From Pokkaliibacter sp. MBI-7 (lineage in GTDB: Bacteria > Pseudomonadota > Gammaproteobacteria > Pseudomonadales > Balneatricaceae), in contig NZ_JARVTG010000001.1 of the NCBI RefSeq assembly GCF_029846635.1, positions 3,276,001-3,340,000 on the forward strand: a DNA stretch of 64,000 nucleotides, in the 5' to 3' direction. A program made the position numbers and the translations under genes. The notes under the pieces were generated by a model that was not told where the DNA came from, searched no databases, and worked only from the letters and a program-made list of their open reading frames with translations. Shown in pieces: positions 51,762-61,722 of this stretch; position 1 is the stretch's first letter, and each line of letters opens with the position of its first letter.

Positions 51762-53585
51762 ATGAGCCGACTGCGTACGCGCTGTATTTCCATCACCACC
51801 CTGTTGATCTCCAGCTTCAGTCTGGTGGTCGTTGTGGGTATCGGTAGCGTGTTGTATCTCGGCCTCACTAACGCCAGCCACAACAGCCGGGAAATGCTCG
51901 GTGAGCTGACCCAGATGACCATGACCACGGTGGTCAATCAGGTCTACGGCCATCTGAGCCCGGTGAATACCCAGCTGACCTATCTGACCGACATCATTCA
52001 GGATGGCAAGGTCGATGCGACTAACGACACTGAAATCGGCACGCTGATCAACGGCGCCATGGCCACGACCCCGCAGGTGGTAGGGATGGTGCTGATTCGT
52101 CCGGACAAGAGCCTGATCTCTGCTCAGCGTGAAGACAATCTGGTGGTCAGTGAAGACTGGCGCCACAGCGGCTGGGTTACCCAGTGGCTGAACCGGGCAC
52201 CGATGATGTATGGCGTCACCTGGATGGAGCCGCGTCTGGGGCGAACGGTCATCCCGGTGGCGGTGCCGCTGCACGATGGTCGCCGTTATCTGGGCACCTT
52301 GCTGGCCGCTGTCGACATCCGTGAAATTTCGTTGTTCTTGGCTGCCCTTTCCGAGCAGATCAATCGCACCATTTTTATTCTGGATGATCAGCACCGGGTG
52401 CTGGCTCATCCGGCGCTGTTTGATATCGGTGGTTACCGTTCCACCATCGATCATCCGTTGCCCACCATTGATCAGCTGAAAGACCCCCTGCTCGGCGGCA
52501 TTTATCAGGCCGATGAAGGCAAGCGTGGCTGGATGCAGGTGCCGGGGTTACACAGCCATTATCTGCAGCGGGATGGTCAGGGTGTGCTGTATGTCTATCA
52601 GGACATCAGTGGCTACGGACCGGGTGCCTGGACACTGGGCATGTATGTCACCGAAAGCCAGCTGCCACCGGTAATCAGCCGCCTGCAGCGCTATGCTGCC
52701 TTCGGTGCAGGTTCGATGCTGCTGGCACTCATGATTACAGGGCTGGTGGGGCGCCGTATCGGCGGCAAGATTCGTCAGGTGGCTCGACGTATGGACGGTA
52801 TCCACGGTGCACGGCTGGAAAAGGCCCAGTACCTGCCTTCCAGCTACATCCGTGAGGTCAATCAGGTCGCGCGTGCTTACAACGTGATGCTGGATGATAT
52901 GCGTCAGCACCAGCTGGCACAGCGTCTGTTGGGTCAGTACGTGCCGGAGGCCATTGCCATGCAGCTGGTAAAAGAGGGCGGAGAAATCTCCCCTCGCCAG
53001 TGCACTGCAACGATCCTGTTCTGTGACCTGGAGGGCTTCACCGGCCTCACTCAGCGGATGCCGGCCACCCGTCTGGTCAGCGTGCTGAATGCCTATTTCT
53101 CTCTGCTGGTGGAAATTATCGAACAGGAAGGCGGCATCATCACCCAGTTCCAGGGGGATGCCATTCTGGCCACCTTCAATGTTCCCAACGAGCAGCCTGA
53201 CCACGCCCAGCGCGCGCTACGGGCGGCCAGGTCGATTCTGACGGCGTTGTCGCACATGCGTTTTGAAGGCGAGGCGCTGCAGTGCCGGATTGGTATCAAT
53301 ACCGGCGATGTGGTGGCCGGATCAGTCGGTGCGCCGGACCGGCGCAACTATACGGTGCATGGCGATGCAGTGAACATGGCGGCGCGGCTTGAGCACCTCA
53401 ACAAGGAATACGGCAGCCGTCTGCTGGTGGCGGAGTCCACCTACAAGCTGGCGCCCGATCTCAACTGGGAGTCTGTCGGGCGAGTCCAGCTGCGCGGCCA
53501 TCAGGGGCAGGTGGAAGTGTTCCGTCCTGTTGACCTGATTCCGGAAACTACCAAGGGCGTTCAGGATTCCCTGCGGTTGCACTGA
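51762..53585 (+). CDS. Membrane class III adenylate/guanylate cyclase with extracytoplasmic sensor
   Basis: A 607-residue protein. Topology: TM1 about 10-32, a Cache-type periplasmic domain of about 280 residues (DATNDTEIGTLINGAMATTP, VVGMVLIRPDKSL, VAVPLHDGRRYLGTLLAAVD), TM2 about 315-335 and HAMP-like linker. The cyclase domain (about 400-590) has FCDLEGFTGLTQRMPATRL with metal Asp, QFQGDAILATFNVP with second Asp, and NYTVHGDAVNMAARLEHLNK with Asn and Arg. The purine-specifying Lys (usually KxxGD) is Gln here. It would make cAMP or cGMP in response to a periplasmic signal. Coupled to the secreted protein gene before it. Confidence 0.88.
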   Translation: MSRLRTRCISITTLLISSFSLVVVVGIGSVLYLGLTNASHNSREMLGELTQMTMTTVVNQVYGHLSPVNTQLTYLTDIIQDGKVDATNDTEIGTLINGAMATTPQVVGMVLIRPDKSLISAQREDNLVVSEDWRHSGWVTQWLNRAPMMYGVTWMEPRLGRTVIPVAVPLHDGRRYLGTLLAAVDIREISLFLAALSEQINRTIFILDDQHRVLAHPALFDIGGYRSTIDHPLPTIDQLKDPLLGGIYQADEGKRGWMQVPGLHSHYLQRDGQGVLYVYQDISGYGPGAWTLGMYVTESQLPPVISRLQRYAAFGAGSMLLALMITGLVGRRIGGKIRQVARRMDGIHGARLEKAQYLPSSYIREVNQVARAYNVMLDDMRQHQLAQRLLGQYVPEAIAMQLVKEGGEISPRQCTATILFCDLEGFTGLTQRMPATRLVSVLNAYFSLLVEIIEQEGGIITQFQGDAILATFNVPNEQPDHAQRALRAARSILTALSHMRFEGEALQCRIGINTGDVVAGSVGAPDRRNYTVHGDAVNMAARLEHLNKEYGSRLLVAESTYKLAPDLNWESVGRVQLRGHQGQVEVFRPVDLIPETTKGVQDSLRLH

Positions 53586-53773
53586 TGGTCCTGCCATAGC
53601 CCGCGACCAGCGAGCGGGAGCGTTCGATTAAATGTCGTGATGGTTGGAGTCGACGGAATTTATCGTCTACATTCAACTGGCACGTTATTTCGGGTGTGTG
53701 GGCAGAAGAGCGTGCTGTACTTCTGCCACACCGATCCATTTCTACACTCCCCTACGTTGATAGAGCGAAAGGC

Positions 53774-54724
53774 ATGAAAAAAATAATCAAGACCCTGGCT
53801 TTAACCCTGACGTTGTCTGGTCTGGCTGCTCCGGTAGTACAGGCCAAGGAATTTGTGAATGTGCTGACCGGCGGTACCAGCGGGGTCTATTACCCTCTGG
53901 GCAATACCCTGTCTTCCATCTATGCCGAGAGTATCCCCGACAGTAAGGTGACGGTGCAGTCCACCAAGGCATCGGTGGAAAACCTCAACCTGCTGCAACA
54001 GGGCCGTGGTGAACTGGCCTTCACCCTCGGTGATTCCCTCAGCAACGCCTGGAAAGGCAATGCGGATGCCGGTTTCAAGGCGCCGCTGAACAAACTGCGC
54101 GGCATTGCCGCTATCTACCCCAACTTTGTACAGATCGTTGCCAGTAAAGAGTCGGGTATCAAAACCCTGGCAGACCTCAAGGGTAAGCGGGTGTCCGTGG
54201 GCGCACCCAAGTCCGGTACCGAGCTGAATGCGCGGACATTGTTTGCTGCGGCAGGTCTGAGCTATGACGATATGGATGTGCAGTATCTGCCGTTCGGCGA
54301 GTCGGTGGAACTGATGAAAAACCGTCAGCTGGACGCCACCCTGCAGTCAGCAGGGCTGGGGGTTGCTTCCATTCGTGACCTTGCCTCCACTCACGACATT
54401 GTGGTGGTATCCATTCCTGCTGATGTGATCAAGAAAACCGATGATCCTGCGTACAACGTCGCCGAAATTCCTGCCGATACCTACAGTGGCCAAACTGAGC
54501 CCGTGCAGACGGCAAGCATCTACAACTATCTGGTGACTCGTGCAGATGTGTCCGATGACGTGGCCTATGCCATGACCAAGGGCATTTTTGAAAACCTCGA
54601 CAAACTGGTCGCCTCACACTCTGCTGCCAAAGGTATCTCACTGGAGCACGCGCTGCAGGGCATGCCTGTGCCGCTGCATCCGGGTGCTGAGCGTTACTTC
54701 CGGGAAAAAGGTCTGATCAAGTAA
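53774..54724 (+). CDS. TAXI-family TRAP periplasmic binding protein
   Basis: A 316-residue exported protein (signal about 1-24, VVQA-KEF). The mature protein has FVNVLTGGTSGVYYPLGNTLSS, TKASVENLNLLQQGRGELAFT, ADLKGKRVSVGAPKSGTELNARTLFAAAGL (in part), and AVGLSY-like turns, all typical of TAXI (TRAP-associated extracytoplasmic immunogenic) receptors. It binds a small acid such as glutamate-like compounds. Start 53774 is chosen because the signal peptide begins there; 26 residues of open frame precede it. It goes with the fused permease downstream (128 nt). Confidence 0.92.
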   Translation: MKKIIKTLALTLTLSGLAAPVVQAKEFVNVLTGGTSGVYYPLGNTLSSIYAESIPDSKVTVQSTKASVENLNLLQQGRGELAFTLGDSLSNAWKGNADAGFKAPLNKLRGIAAIYPNFVQIVASKESGIKTLADLKGKRVSVGAPKSGTELNARTLFAAAGLSYDDMDVQYLPFGESVELMKNRQLDATLQSAGLGVASIRDLASTHDIVVVSIPADVIKKTDDPAYNVAEIPADTYSGQTEPVQTASIYNYLVTRADVSDDVAYAMTKGIFENLDKLVASHSAAKGISLEHALQGMPVPLHPGAERYFREKGLIK

Positions 54725-54851
54725 GCAAACGCTGTTTACTGATCCAGGCGGCTCTTCTATTAGGGGGCCGCTCCATCTGTTATCCCTGCTGCGGTAGTGA
54801 GCAGGGATTGCCTGTTGGTAAGACCTCAGGGTCGGTAGTAGAGGGTCTGCA

Positions 54852-56891
54852 GTGTCAGCTGTCGATAAAGAAACGTCCGGAGCCACTGGCTCGGAATCTG
54901 TCTCGCGCGGGGTGTTCTGGATTGCCCTGGCCTTTGTCACCTTTCAATTGATCACCGCCATTTTCAGTCCTCTTTCCAGTCAGGTGGTGCGCTCGGTCCA
55001 TGTCGGTTTTCTGCTGGCGCTGATTTTCTGGATGGCCGCTGATCAGTATCGTCCGGCACTGCTTAAGGCGCTGTTCATGCTGCTGGCGGTGGGTAGTTTT
55101 GTACTGGGGTTATACCACTGGGTATTTGAAGCTGATCTGGTGCTGCGTTCGGGTGATCCTTCCATGACCGACATGGTGGTGGGCACCCTGATGGTCAGTC
55201 TGGTGTTTGTCGGTGCCTATCGGCTAATGGGACCGGCGTTACCGCTGATCTGTCTGCTGTTTGTGCTCTACGGTCTGTTTGGTGAATATATGCCCGGGCT
55301 GTTTGAGAGCCGGGGCTATGGTGTTGATCAGGTTATCAACCAGCTGTTTCTGGGTACGGAAGGCATTTTTGGCATTCCGACCTACGTCTCGTCGTCGTAT
55401 ATCTTTCTGTTCATCCTGTTTGGCAGCTTTCTTGAGCAGGCAGGGATGATCCGCCTGTTCAATGATGTGGCTCTTGGGCTGGTTGGCTCCAGTCAGGGTG
55501 GGCCTGCCAAGGTGTCGGTGATTTCATCAGCGATGATGGGCACCATCAACGGTTCCGGGGTCGCCAATGTGGTCACTACGGGCCAGTTCACCATTCCCCT
55601 GATGAAGCGCTTCGGCTATCAGCCGGCTTTTGCCGGTGCAGTGGAGGCGACGTCCTCCATGGGGGGGCAGATCATGCCGCCAGTGATGGGGGCGGTGGCC
55701 TTTATAATGGCTGAAACCCTCAATGTGCCTTACATCGATATCGTCAAGGCAGCGTTGGTACCGGCCATCCTCTACTTCGTGACGGTGCTGTGGATGGTGC
55801 ATCTGGAGGCGGGGCGGCTGGGATTGTTTGGCCTCAGCAAGGAAGAGTGTCCCAATGCCTGGCTGGCATTCAAACGCGACTGGTATCTGATTATTCCGCT
55901 GGCAGTGCTGGTGTTTCTGCTGTTCTCTGGCTATACCCCGCTGTTTTCCGGCAGCGTCGGGCTGGCCATGACGGTACTGGTGATCCTCGGTTCGCCTTTG
56001 GCGCTGCGCATGAGTGCGTTGTGGCAGCGGATACTGTTCTGGGTCGCTCTGGGGCTACTGGCCTCGACGTTCTTCAAATACGGCATGGTGCCGGTTCTGC
56101 TGGTGATTGCGCTGCTGGTACTGTTCAATCTGCTGCGTAAAGGCCGCGCCGAAGCATTGCATCTGACCGTGCAGGGTATGGTGCAGGGTGCCCTGCATGC
56201 CTTGCCCGTAGGTATTGCCTGCGCACTGGTTGGCTCCATCATTGCCATCATGACCCTGACCGGGCTGGCCGGGAATCTGACTCAGGCCATTCTGTCGCTG
56301 GGGGCGGGGAGTCTGTTTCTCAGTCTGGTGCTGACCATGCTGACCAGTCTGGTGCTGGGCATGGGGATTCCTACCATTCCCAACTACATCATTACCTCGT
56401 CGCTGGTGGCGCCGGTACTGCTTGAACTGGGAGTGCCGCTGATTGTCTCCCATATGTTTGTGTTCTACTTCGGCATCATGGCTGACCTGACTCCTCCGGT
56501 GGCGCTGGCGGCCTTTGCTGCTGCACCAATCGCATCCGCATCGGGGCTGAAGATCAGTTTGAACTGCCTGCGTATTGCCATGGCAGGTTTTGTTGTGCCC
56601 TACATGGCGGTGTATTCCCCGGCGCTGATGCTGCAGGGGGATTCCTACATGGCGACGGCTTATGTCGTGGTGAAAGCGCTGATAGCCATCGGCCTGGGTG
56701 GTGCGGCAAGCATTGGTTTCCTGTTTGAGCGGCTGGGCTGGTGGGAGCGCTGTTGGGCAGCGGTGGCGGCCCTGAGTCTGGTGGTGGCGTTACCCGCGAC
56801 CGATGAAGCAGGCTTCGCCCTGTCGGCATCCTTTATTGCATGGCATTGGTGGCGCCGACGTCAGCATGCCGCACTGGCAATACGGGGGTAG
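54852..56891 (+). CDS. TRAP transporter fused permease (DctQM, TAXI type)
   Basis: A 679-residue membrane protein with about 16 segments, joining the 4-TM and 12-TM subunits. VRSVHVGFLLALIFWMAAD is the N-terminal (DctQ-like) start. LFILFGSFLEQAGMIRLFND, AMMGTINGSGVANVVTTGQFTIPLMKRFGY (shown in part), MGGQIMPPVMGAVAFIMAE and SHMFVFYFGIMADLTPPVALAAFAAAPIAS are the large-subunit motifs. It uses the TAXI receptor upstream. GTG start at 54852 with GAGGG before it. DUF1850 follows by 2 nt. Confidence 0.93.
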   Translation: MSAVDKETSGATGSESVSRGVFWIALAFVTFQLITAIFSPLSSQVVRSVHVGFLLALIFWMAADQYRPALLKALFMLLAVGSFVLGLYHWVFEADLVLRSGDPSMTDMVVGTLMVSLVFVGAYRLMGPALPLICLLFVLYGLFGEYMPGLFESRGYGVDQVINQLFLGTEGIFGIPTYVSSSYIFLFILFGSFLEQAGMIRLFNDVALGLVGSSQGGPAKVSVISSAMMGTINGSGVANVVTTGQFTIPLMKRFGYQPAFAGAVEATSSMGGQIMPPVMGAVAFIMAETLNVPYIDIVKAALVPAILYFVTVLWMVHLEAGRLGLFGLSKEECPNAWLAFKRDWYLIIPLAVLVFLLFSGYTPLFSGSVGLAMTVLVILGSPLALRMSALWQRILFWVALGLLASTFFKYGMVPVLLVIALLVLFNLLRKGRAEALHLTVQGMVQGALHALPVGIACALVGSIIAIMTLTGLAGNLTQAILSLGAGSLFLSLVLTMLTSLVLGMGIPTIPNYIITSSLVAPVLLELGVPLIVSHMFVFYFGIMADLTPPVALAAFAAAPIASASGLKISLNCLRIAMAGFVVPYMAVYSPALMLQGDSYMATAYVVVKALIAIGLGGAASIGFLFERLGWWERCWAAVAALSLVVALPATDEAGFALSASFIAWHWWRRRQHAALAIRG

Positions 56892-56893
56892 TG

Positions 56894-57298
56894 ATGAGCT
56901 GGTTATGTCTGGCCGTGGCCGGGTACGCTGCCATGGCGGTGCAGACGCAGGAGTTTGAACTGCACTGGATGCACTCGGTAGAGCGCGTACAGTGGCATGA
57001 GCGTTACCGAGTAGAACCGCCAAAGCTGGTGCTGACGGAAAACCGGGTGCAAGGCAGCGGAGCGGGTATGGAGCCTGATGCCGATGCGGTGCTCAGGCAG
57101 GGCTGGTGGGTGAGCCGGCGTCATATGGCGGTGCCTGAGCTGACGCTGCCCGACTCCGGTTTTACCAATGCATTGCAGCTGTGCAGTGGTGGTCAGTGTG
57201 CACCACTGGCCAGCTGGCTGCCACGTGATGGGGCGGATCGGAACACGCCTTATCAGCTCTGGGCCTCCTCAGATAGCCATTGTGATGACCCCGGTTAA
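56894..57298 (+). CDS. DUF1850 protein, TAXI-TRAP accessory
   Basis: A 134-residue protein. The pattern FELHWMHSVERVQWHERYRVEPPKLVLTENRVQGSGAGMEP (shown in part) is the DUF1850 motif; this family regularly accompanies TAXI-TRAP permeases. It starts 2 nt after the permease gene and is probably translationally coupled to it. Has a short N-terminal hydrophobic segment, so it is membrane-anchored or exported. Role in transport unknown. A terminator ends the unit at 57326. Confidence 0.8.
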   Translation: MSWLCLAVAGYAAMAVQTQEFELHWMHSVERVQWHERYRVEPPKLVLTENRVQGSGAGMEPDADAVLRQGWWVSRRHMAVPELTLPDSGFTNALQLCSGGQCAPLASWLPRDGADRNTPYQLWASSDSHCDDPG

Positions 57299-57325
57299 TA
57301 GCGACCAGAAGGTGGGATAAAAAGC

Positions 57326-57354
57326 AAAAAACCGCGGATCAACCGCGGTTTTTT
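57326..57354. terminator. Bidirectional intrinsic terminator
   Basis: A 12-bp stem (AAAAAACCGCGG / CCGCGGTTTTTT) with a 5-nt loop. It closes the TAXI-TRAP operon and, on the other strand, the SlyD gene. Confidence 0.9.
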
Positions 57355-57412
57355 GTTGTTGCTGCATTTGGACGCAGCGTCAGGTGTGTACGTCAGGAAC
57401 GTCAATGTGTTC

Positions 57413-57892
57413 TTAGTGATCGCAATCCGGGCCGTGTACATGGCCATGTGACAGCTCGTCCTGGCTGGCTTCACGCACTTCGGTGATTTCCACTTCAAAG
57501 TGCAGGGTTTCGCCTGCCAGTGGATGGTTGCCGTCGACCACAACGTGCTCGTCATCCACTTCCAGTACCACTACAACATGGGGGCCGTGATCGGTTTCGG
57601 CATGGAAACGCATGCCAGGCTCGATATTCTCAACGCCGCCAAAAGCAGTCAGTGGAACTTGCTGTACCAGCTGATCTTCACGCTCGCCGTAAGCCTTCTC
57701 GGCAGGAACAGTCACATTCAGTTTCTCACCGGCCTGACGACCTTCCAGTGCTTCTTCCAGACCGGAGATCAGGTTGCCCATGCCCTGAATGTAATTCAGT
57801 GGTTGTCCGCCAACCGATGAGTCCAGCTCCTCGCCAGCGTCATTGCGCAGGGTGTAGTGGATGGAAACCACTGAGTGTTTGCTGATTTGCAT
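57413..57892 (-). CDS. slyD: SlyD-like FKBP-type peptidyl-prolyl isomerase
   Basis: A 159-residue cytoplasmic FKBP of the SlyD type. N-terminus HSVVSIHYTLRNDAGEELDSS, PLNYIQGMGNLISGLEEALEG, an insert-in-flap region (FGGVENIEPGMRF), DGNHPLAGETLHFEVEI at the end of the fold, and a His/Asp-rich C-terminus (HGHVHGPDCDH) that can bind Ni. The tail is short compared with E. coli SlyD. It is a folding catalyst and metallochaperone. Alone between two terminator-like signals. Confidence 0.95.
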   Translation of the reverse strand: MQISKHSVVSIHYTLRNDAGEELDSSVGGQPLNYIQGMGNLISGLEEALEGRQAGEKLNVTVPAEKAYGEREDQLVQQVPLTAFGGVENIEPGMRFHAETDHGPHVVVVLEVDDEHVVVDGNHPLAGETLHFEVEITEVREASQDELSHGHVHGPDCDH

Positions 57893-58034
57893 GGAACGGC
57901 CTTTTTACAGTTTATGAATGTCGGGCAATGGTAACTCCCTTTGCCAGGGGATGATACCCCTGACCCGGCCAGCGTGGATGGGCCGGCAAGGCGCACAAGT
58001 AGCGCTGTTCAGTCCGTCAACAGCGCTACTGGAT

Positions 58035-58826
58035 TTAGATTTTACAGTTGGGTTGTTTGCCCTGAGCACGGGCCTGTTGATAGAGCGGTGTGGCCACTCC
58101 AAGGCGTGCTCGCAGGTTATCAATACGGTGTGCAGGCGCTGGGTGAGTCGACAGCAGCTCCGGTGGTGTCGCACCGCCTTCTTTACTCATGTTCTGCCAC
58201 AGATTGATGCTCTGCTCCGGGTTGAAACCGGCACTGGCCATGAGATCCAGGCCAATCAGATCCGCTTCACTTTCCTGTGTGCGACTGAACGGCAGAATGA
58301 CTCCGTACTGGGCACCGACGCCCAGTAGTTGCAGCATCTGCTGGCTGTTCTGGTTAGTGCCCGCAGCGGCACTGGCAATCGACAGTCCGGCCTGTGTGAC
58401 GTACTGGGTGGAAAGGCGCTCGTTGGAGTGACCAGCCAGGACGTGGCCGACCTCGTGTCCGATGACGGCGGCCAGCTGGTCCTGATTCTTGGCTACCTTC
58501 AGCAGACCCGTGTAGACGCCTATCTTGCCGCCGGGCAGGGCAAAGGCGTTGGCATCGTCTGATTTGAATACGACGATTTCCCAGGCCTGCTTGCCATATT
58601 GGGAGGGAATCTCGGCGACGACTTTCTGTGCCACGCAGCTGACATAGGTATTCTGCTTTTTGTCATTGCTGATGGGAGTGTCCTTTTTCATCTGATTGAA
58701 GGACTGCAGTCCCATCTGTTGAACTTCGGCATCGGGCATCAGTTTGAGCTGCTGCCGGCCTAAAGGAGAGGTGCTGCAACCTGCCAGAGTGGCCAGCAGG
58801 CAGAGGGTGAAAGCACTACGTAACAT
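58035..58826 (-). CDS. M48-family metalloprotease lipoprotein
   Basis: A 263-residue lipoprotein: lipobox LLATLAGC (Cys near 17). The M48 domain has the zinc motif HEVGH (about 124-128) in AAVIGHEVGHVLAGHSNER, third ligand Glu in QESEADLIGLDLMASAGF, and the GGKIGVYTG strand. It resembles E. coli LoiP/YcaL and BepA-like outer-membrane quality proteases. Its likely role is turnover of damaged outer-membrane proteins in the periplasm. Confidence 0.93.
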   Translation of the reverse strand: MLRSAFTLCLLATLAGCSTSPLGRQQLKLMPDAEVQQMGLQSFNQMKKDTPISNDKKQNTYVSCVAQKVVAEIPSQYGKQAWEIVVFKSDDANAFALPGGKIGVYTGLLKVAKNQDQLAAVIGHEVGHVLAGHSNERLSTQYVTQAGLSIASAAAGTNQNSQQMLQLLGVGAQYGVILPFSRTQESEADLIGLDLMASAGFNPEQSINLWQNMSKEGGATPPELLSTHPAPAHRIDNLRARLGVATPLYQQARAQGKQPNCKI

Positions 58827-58926
58827 GGGCTATAGATACTCCGTTTCTATCCAGTGGTTCCTGTAGCTGAGAAACACTGCTGTACCTGCCTGTTACTCAT
58901 CCGGCAGCGCTGCTTGCTGCCATGTG

Positions 58927-59547
58927 TCAGTGCATTCCTAGCAATGTGTAAATTTCGTCAGCCATATGTTGCGGATGATTATAGTCCACTGTCAGGTTAT
59001 AGCGCTTGTCACGAAAGGTCAGAACCAAACTGGGGAAACCCCGCACGCCCCACTCCACGCATCGCTGAATCTCTTCCTGCAAGCGGATTTCGGTCTGTTC
59101 ACTGTATAGTCGTTCGGCAAACGCCTCTACCGGCAAGCCCAGGGCATGAGCGCAGCTGACCAGGGTGGAGGGCTCAGCAGGATTTTGCGCGTTGAGGTAA
59201 TAGGCTTCCTGAATGGCACGGATCATGGCGTCTTCGGCGTCCCAGAAGCGTGCAGCAATCACGGCACGGCAGGCCGGATAGGTACTGCGGACCGGTGTAC
59301 ATTCGGTCCAGAAGGCATGATTGAAAGGCGTGCCCAGATTATGTTCGATGTGGCGCCAGGTCTGCTGAATCTGCTGGCGCTGTTGAGGTGGCATAGGGGT
59401 TGTGCTGTCGGGAGCCAGCCCTCCCAGTAATCTCTCGCTGCTTACTCCCTCGGGAAGTGCTGCACGTAGTGCCGCCCAGGTAGGAGCAAATGCCCAGCAC
59501 CAGCTGCACATCGGATCATGGATATAGTAGAGACGGGCCAGCGCCAT
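58927..59547 (-). CDS. DsbA-family (FrnE-like) oxidoreductase
   Basis: A 206-residue thioredoxin-fold protein with inserted helical domain. YYIHDPMCSWCWAFAP has the CSWC active site (about 14-17); the cis-Pro motif is VRGFPSLVLTF near 170. This is the DsbA/HCCA isomerase-like family (FrnE), without a signal peptide, so cytoplasmic. The start 59547 is chosen for AGGATG before it; 33 residues of open frame precede it. Substrate unknown. Confidence 0.88.
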   Translation of the reverse strand: MALARLYYIHDPMCSWCWAFAPTWAALRAALPEGVSSERLLGGLAPDSTTPMPPQQRQQIQQTWRHIEHNLGTPFNHAFWTECTPVRSTYPACRAVIAARFWDAEDAMIRAIQEAYYLNAQNPAEPSTLVSCAHALGLPVEAFAERLYSEQTEIRLQEEIQRCVEWGVRGFPSLVLTFRDKRYNLTVDYNHPQHMADEIYTLLGMH

Positions 59548-59661
59548 GGCGGTGCATCCTGAAATGGAACAGAGCTGGCAGTTTAACGCGCTTTGTCGGG
59601 GAAGGGGACCGCTGCTCACCGCAACGGTGAGCAGGGTTTGTTTCAATGTGCTGTCAGGTGC

Positions 59662-61476
59662 TCAGAAAGCGTAACGCAGGGTTGCACTGATGGAAGTGGC
59701 CGAGGTGTTGGTGTAGGAAACAAGGCGGCTGGCCTGCAGGTCCAGATTGAGTTTGTCACCCAGTCTGGCCTGAGTGCCTGCCATGACCTGACCAAAGCTG
59801 TCATCTCGCTCACTGATGGGAAGAGTGAATTTATAGGCAGGCAAGGTCACCAGTGCGGCGGTCACATCATCATCGCCCTGAGCAAACTCCTTGAACCAGC
59901 TGACTCTTGCATAGGGTTGCCAGCGATCACCCTGCCAGTTGAACTGCAAGCCAACACTGCCAAGACCGGAGTCAAACTGCTGCTCATCAAACTTGAGCGA
60001 GGCGGCTTCACCGTCCGCAGAGTGTTCCTGATAACCGTCGAGATTGATGCGTTGTAAGGTCAGACTGGCGACAGGGCCATAATGCAGACGACCGTAATGG
60101 AAGTCATACCCCGTTTCGGCACCCGCCATAAAGGAAATGCTTTTGGTATTGGCGTCCATGGTCCGTTTGGCAATGCCCAGATCAATTTTGCGTGACAGAT
60201 CGTAGTCACTGTGACTCACCGCAACTTGTCCATTCAGATACCAGTTTCCACGTTGATAGCCGCCATACAGGGCAAAGCCAAGTGTGTCGCGCTGGGCATC
60301 ACCTTGTGCAAGATCGCTGTCGGCGAGGGCATAGTGCAGGGCAAAACCGAGTGTGCGCTGATCATCAAGCCGTTTATCGACGCCTGTGCTGATGCTGTAA
60401 GGCGACTGATCTCCGGCAAACTCCCCCTCATCGTTGCTATGTCCGCCAGTGGCATTCAGCCACCACTGGCTGCTGCCGATGGTGCCCAGTGATGCTGTAC
60501 GCGCCTGACTCAGCAGCGTCTGTTGCCACTGCCGGTTTTGTTCGATGCTCTGCTTACCGACTTCGGCGACAAACTCGGGAGCGACGATAATACTGTAAGC
60601 GTAATCACTGAGGATCTGATGAGCTGCAGAAGTGGGATGAACGCTATCGGCATAGAGATAGTTCAGTTCATCACCGGCGGTGTAGTTGACGCCCGCCGAG
60701 CAGATCAGCGAGGACGTGCTACCGCAGAGTGGATCGGTGACATTAGTAAAACCATACAGGCCCGGATTGGCGGTGACTTCAGCGACCAGCGTGGTGACAT
60801 CAACCGGGATGACCGCGATGCCTGCGGATTTAAGGCCTGACAGCAGGGTGCTGGTGTAGGTGCTGGATAGCAATGACAACTGCGCTGACGCCGTGGTGCC
60901 GCTGCTGAGACCGAATGGCGTCTTGCCTATATCGGGAATGGTAGGAACGATAATGTAGCGGGCACCTGCTGCTTTCAGTGTGGCAATCGCGGTGACCTGT
61001 TCTGCGATAGTCGTCTGCAGATAACTGGTAGCACTGGCCAGATCCATTGTTGCCGCAACAAACAGATCATTGGCGCCTGCCCACACGGTATAAAGCGCAT
61101 TGGGATCTGCTTTTCCTCCTGTACTGCTCAGGTAAGTGGTGATCTGGGTGGTAACAGGAGGGGCAGTGGTCGCCGGATAGGAACCCACTCCGGGGGTGCC
61201 GCTGACACGTGCCCCACCGGCTGCGTAGTTCGTTCCACCCTGGTTGGAGGGTGTTGCGCTGTAGCCGAAACGGCTGGCAAAGTCCTCGCTCCATACATTG
61301 CCGGGGTTGCTGGTGAATTTTCCTGCATCGGGATTGATGGCCTGAATAATGGCATCGTAGTAGCCGGAGTCGGTCAGGCTGTCGCCAAAGAAAATAGTGT
61401 TGGAGTAGTTTGCTGCTTCGGCCACAGGCACCGATAGCAGAGATGCGCAAAGCATCGACAGTTTAAACAAACGCAT
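59662..61476 (-). CDS. estA: EstA-like GDSL esterase autotransporter
   Basis: A 604-residue autotransporter. Signal peptide about 1-21 (VAEA-ANY). Passenger: GDSL esterase with FFGDSLTDSG (Ser near 33), GGTNYAAGGARV with block II Gly, GANDLFV with block III Asn, and DSVHPTSAAHQ with the Asp/His pair. The C-terminal 12-strand barrel begins near 330 and ends ATLRYAF. P. aeruginosa EstA is a close relative; it is an outer-membrane esterase active on lipid-like substrates and is needed for rhamnolipid production and motility. Confidence 0.94.
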   Translation of the reverse strand: MRLFKLSMLCASLLSVPVAEAANYSNTIFFGDSLTDSGYYDAIIQAINPDAGKFTSNPGNVWSEDFASRFGYSATPSNQGGTNYAAGGARVSGTPGVGSYPATTAPPVTTQITTYLSSTGGKADPNALYTVWAGANDLFVAATMDLASATSYLQTTIAEQVTAIATLKAAGARYIIVPTIPDIGKTPFGLSSGTTASAQLSLLSSTYTSTLLSGLKSAGIAVIPVDVTTLVAEVTANPGLYGFTNVTDPLCGSTSSLICSAGVNYTAGDELNYLYADSVHPTSAAHQILSDYAYSIIVAPEFVAEVGKQSIEQNRQWQQTLLSQARTASLGTIGSSQWWLNATGGHSNDEGEFAGDQSPYSISTGVDKRLDDQRTLGFALHYALADSDLAQGDAQRDTLGFALYGGYQRGNWYLNGQVAVSHSDYDLSRKIDLGIAKRTMDANTKSISFMAGAETGYDFHYGRLHYGPVASLTLQRINLDGYQEHSADGEAASLKFDEQQFDSGLGSVGLQFNWQGDRWQPYARVSWFKEFAQGDDDVTAALVTLPAYKFTLPISERDDSFGQVMAGTQARLGDKLNLDLQASRLVSYTNTSATSISATLRYAF

Positions 61477-61722
61477 AGCAGCCTCTGGATGTTGTTATTG
61501 TTGATAAGCGCAATGACGTCCAGAGTGCGGAGAGTTTCGTCCTGGACTGGACTGATGGTCAGCAATGCTGGCAGTAGTGGCAATGACAATAAACTGCAGT
61601 TTGGTTGACAAAAATAGCCATATCTTGACGTATTGCGGCTGAGCGCTGTGCCTAGGTTCAAAGAGGTACCAGACGCATTCACTAAATTGATATGTTGCAG
61701 AGACTGTACAGGCCAAGAGAAG

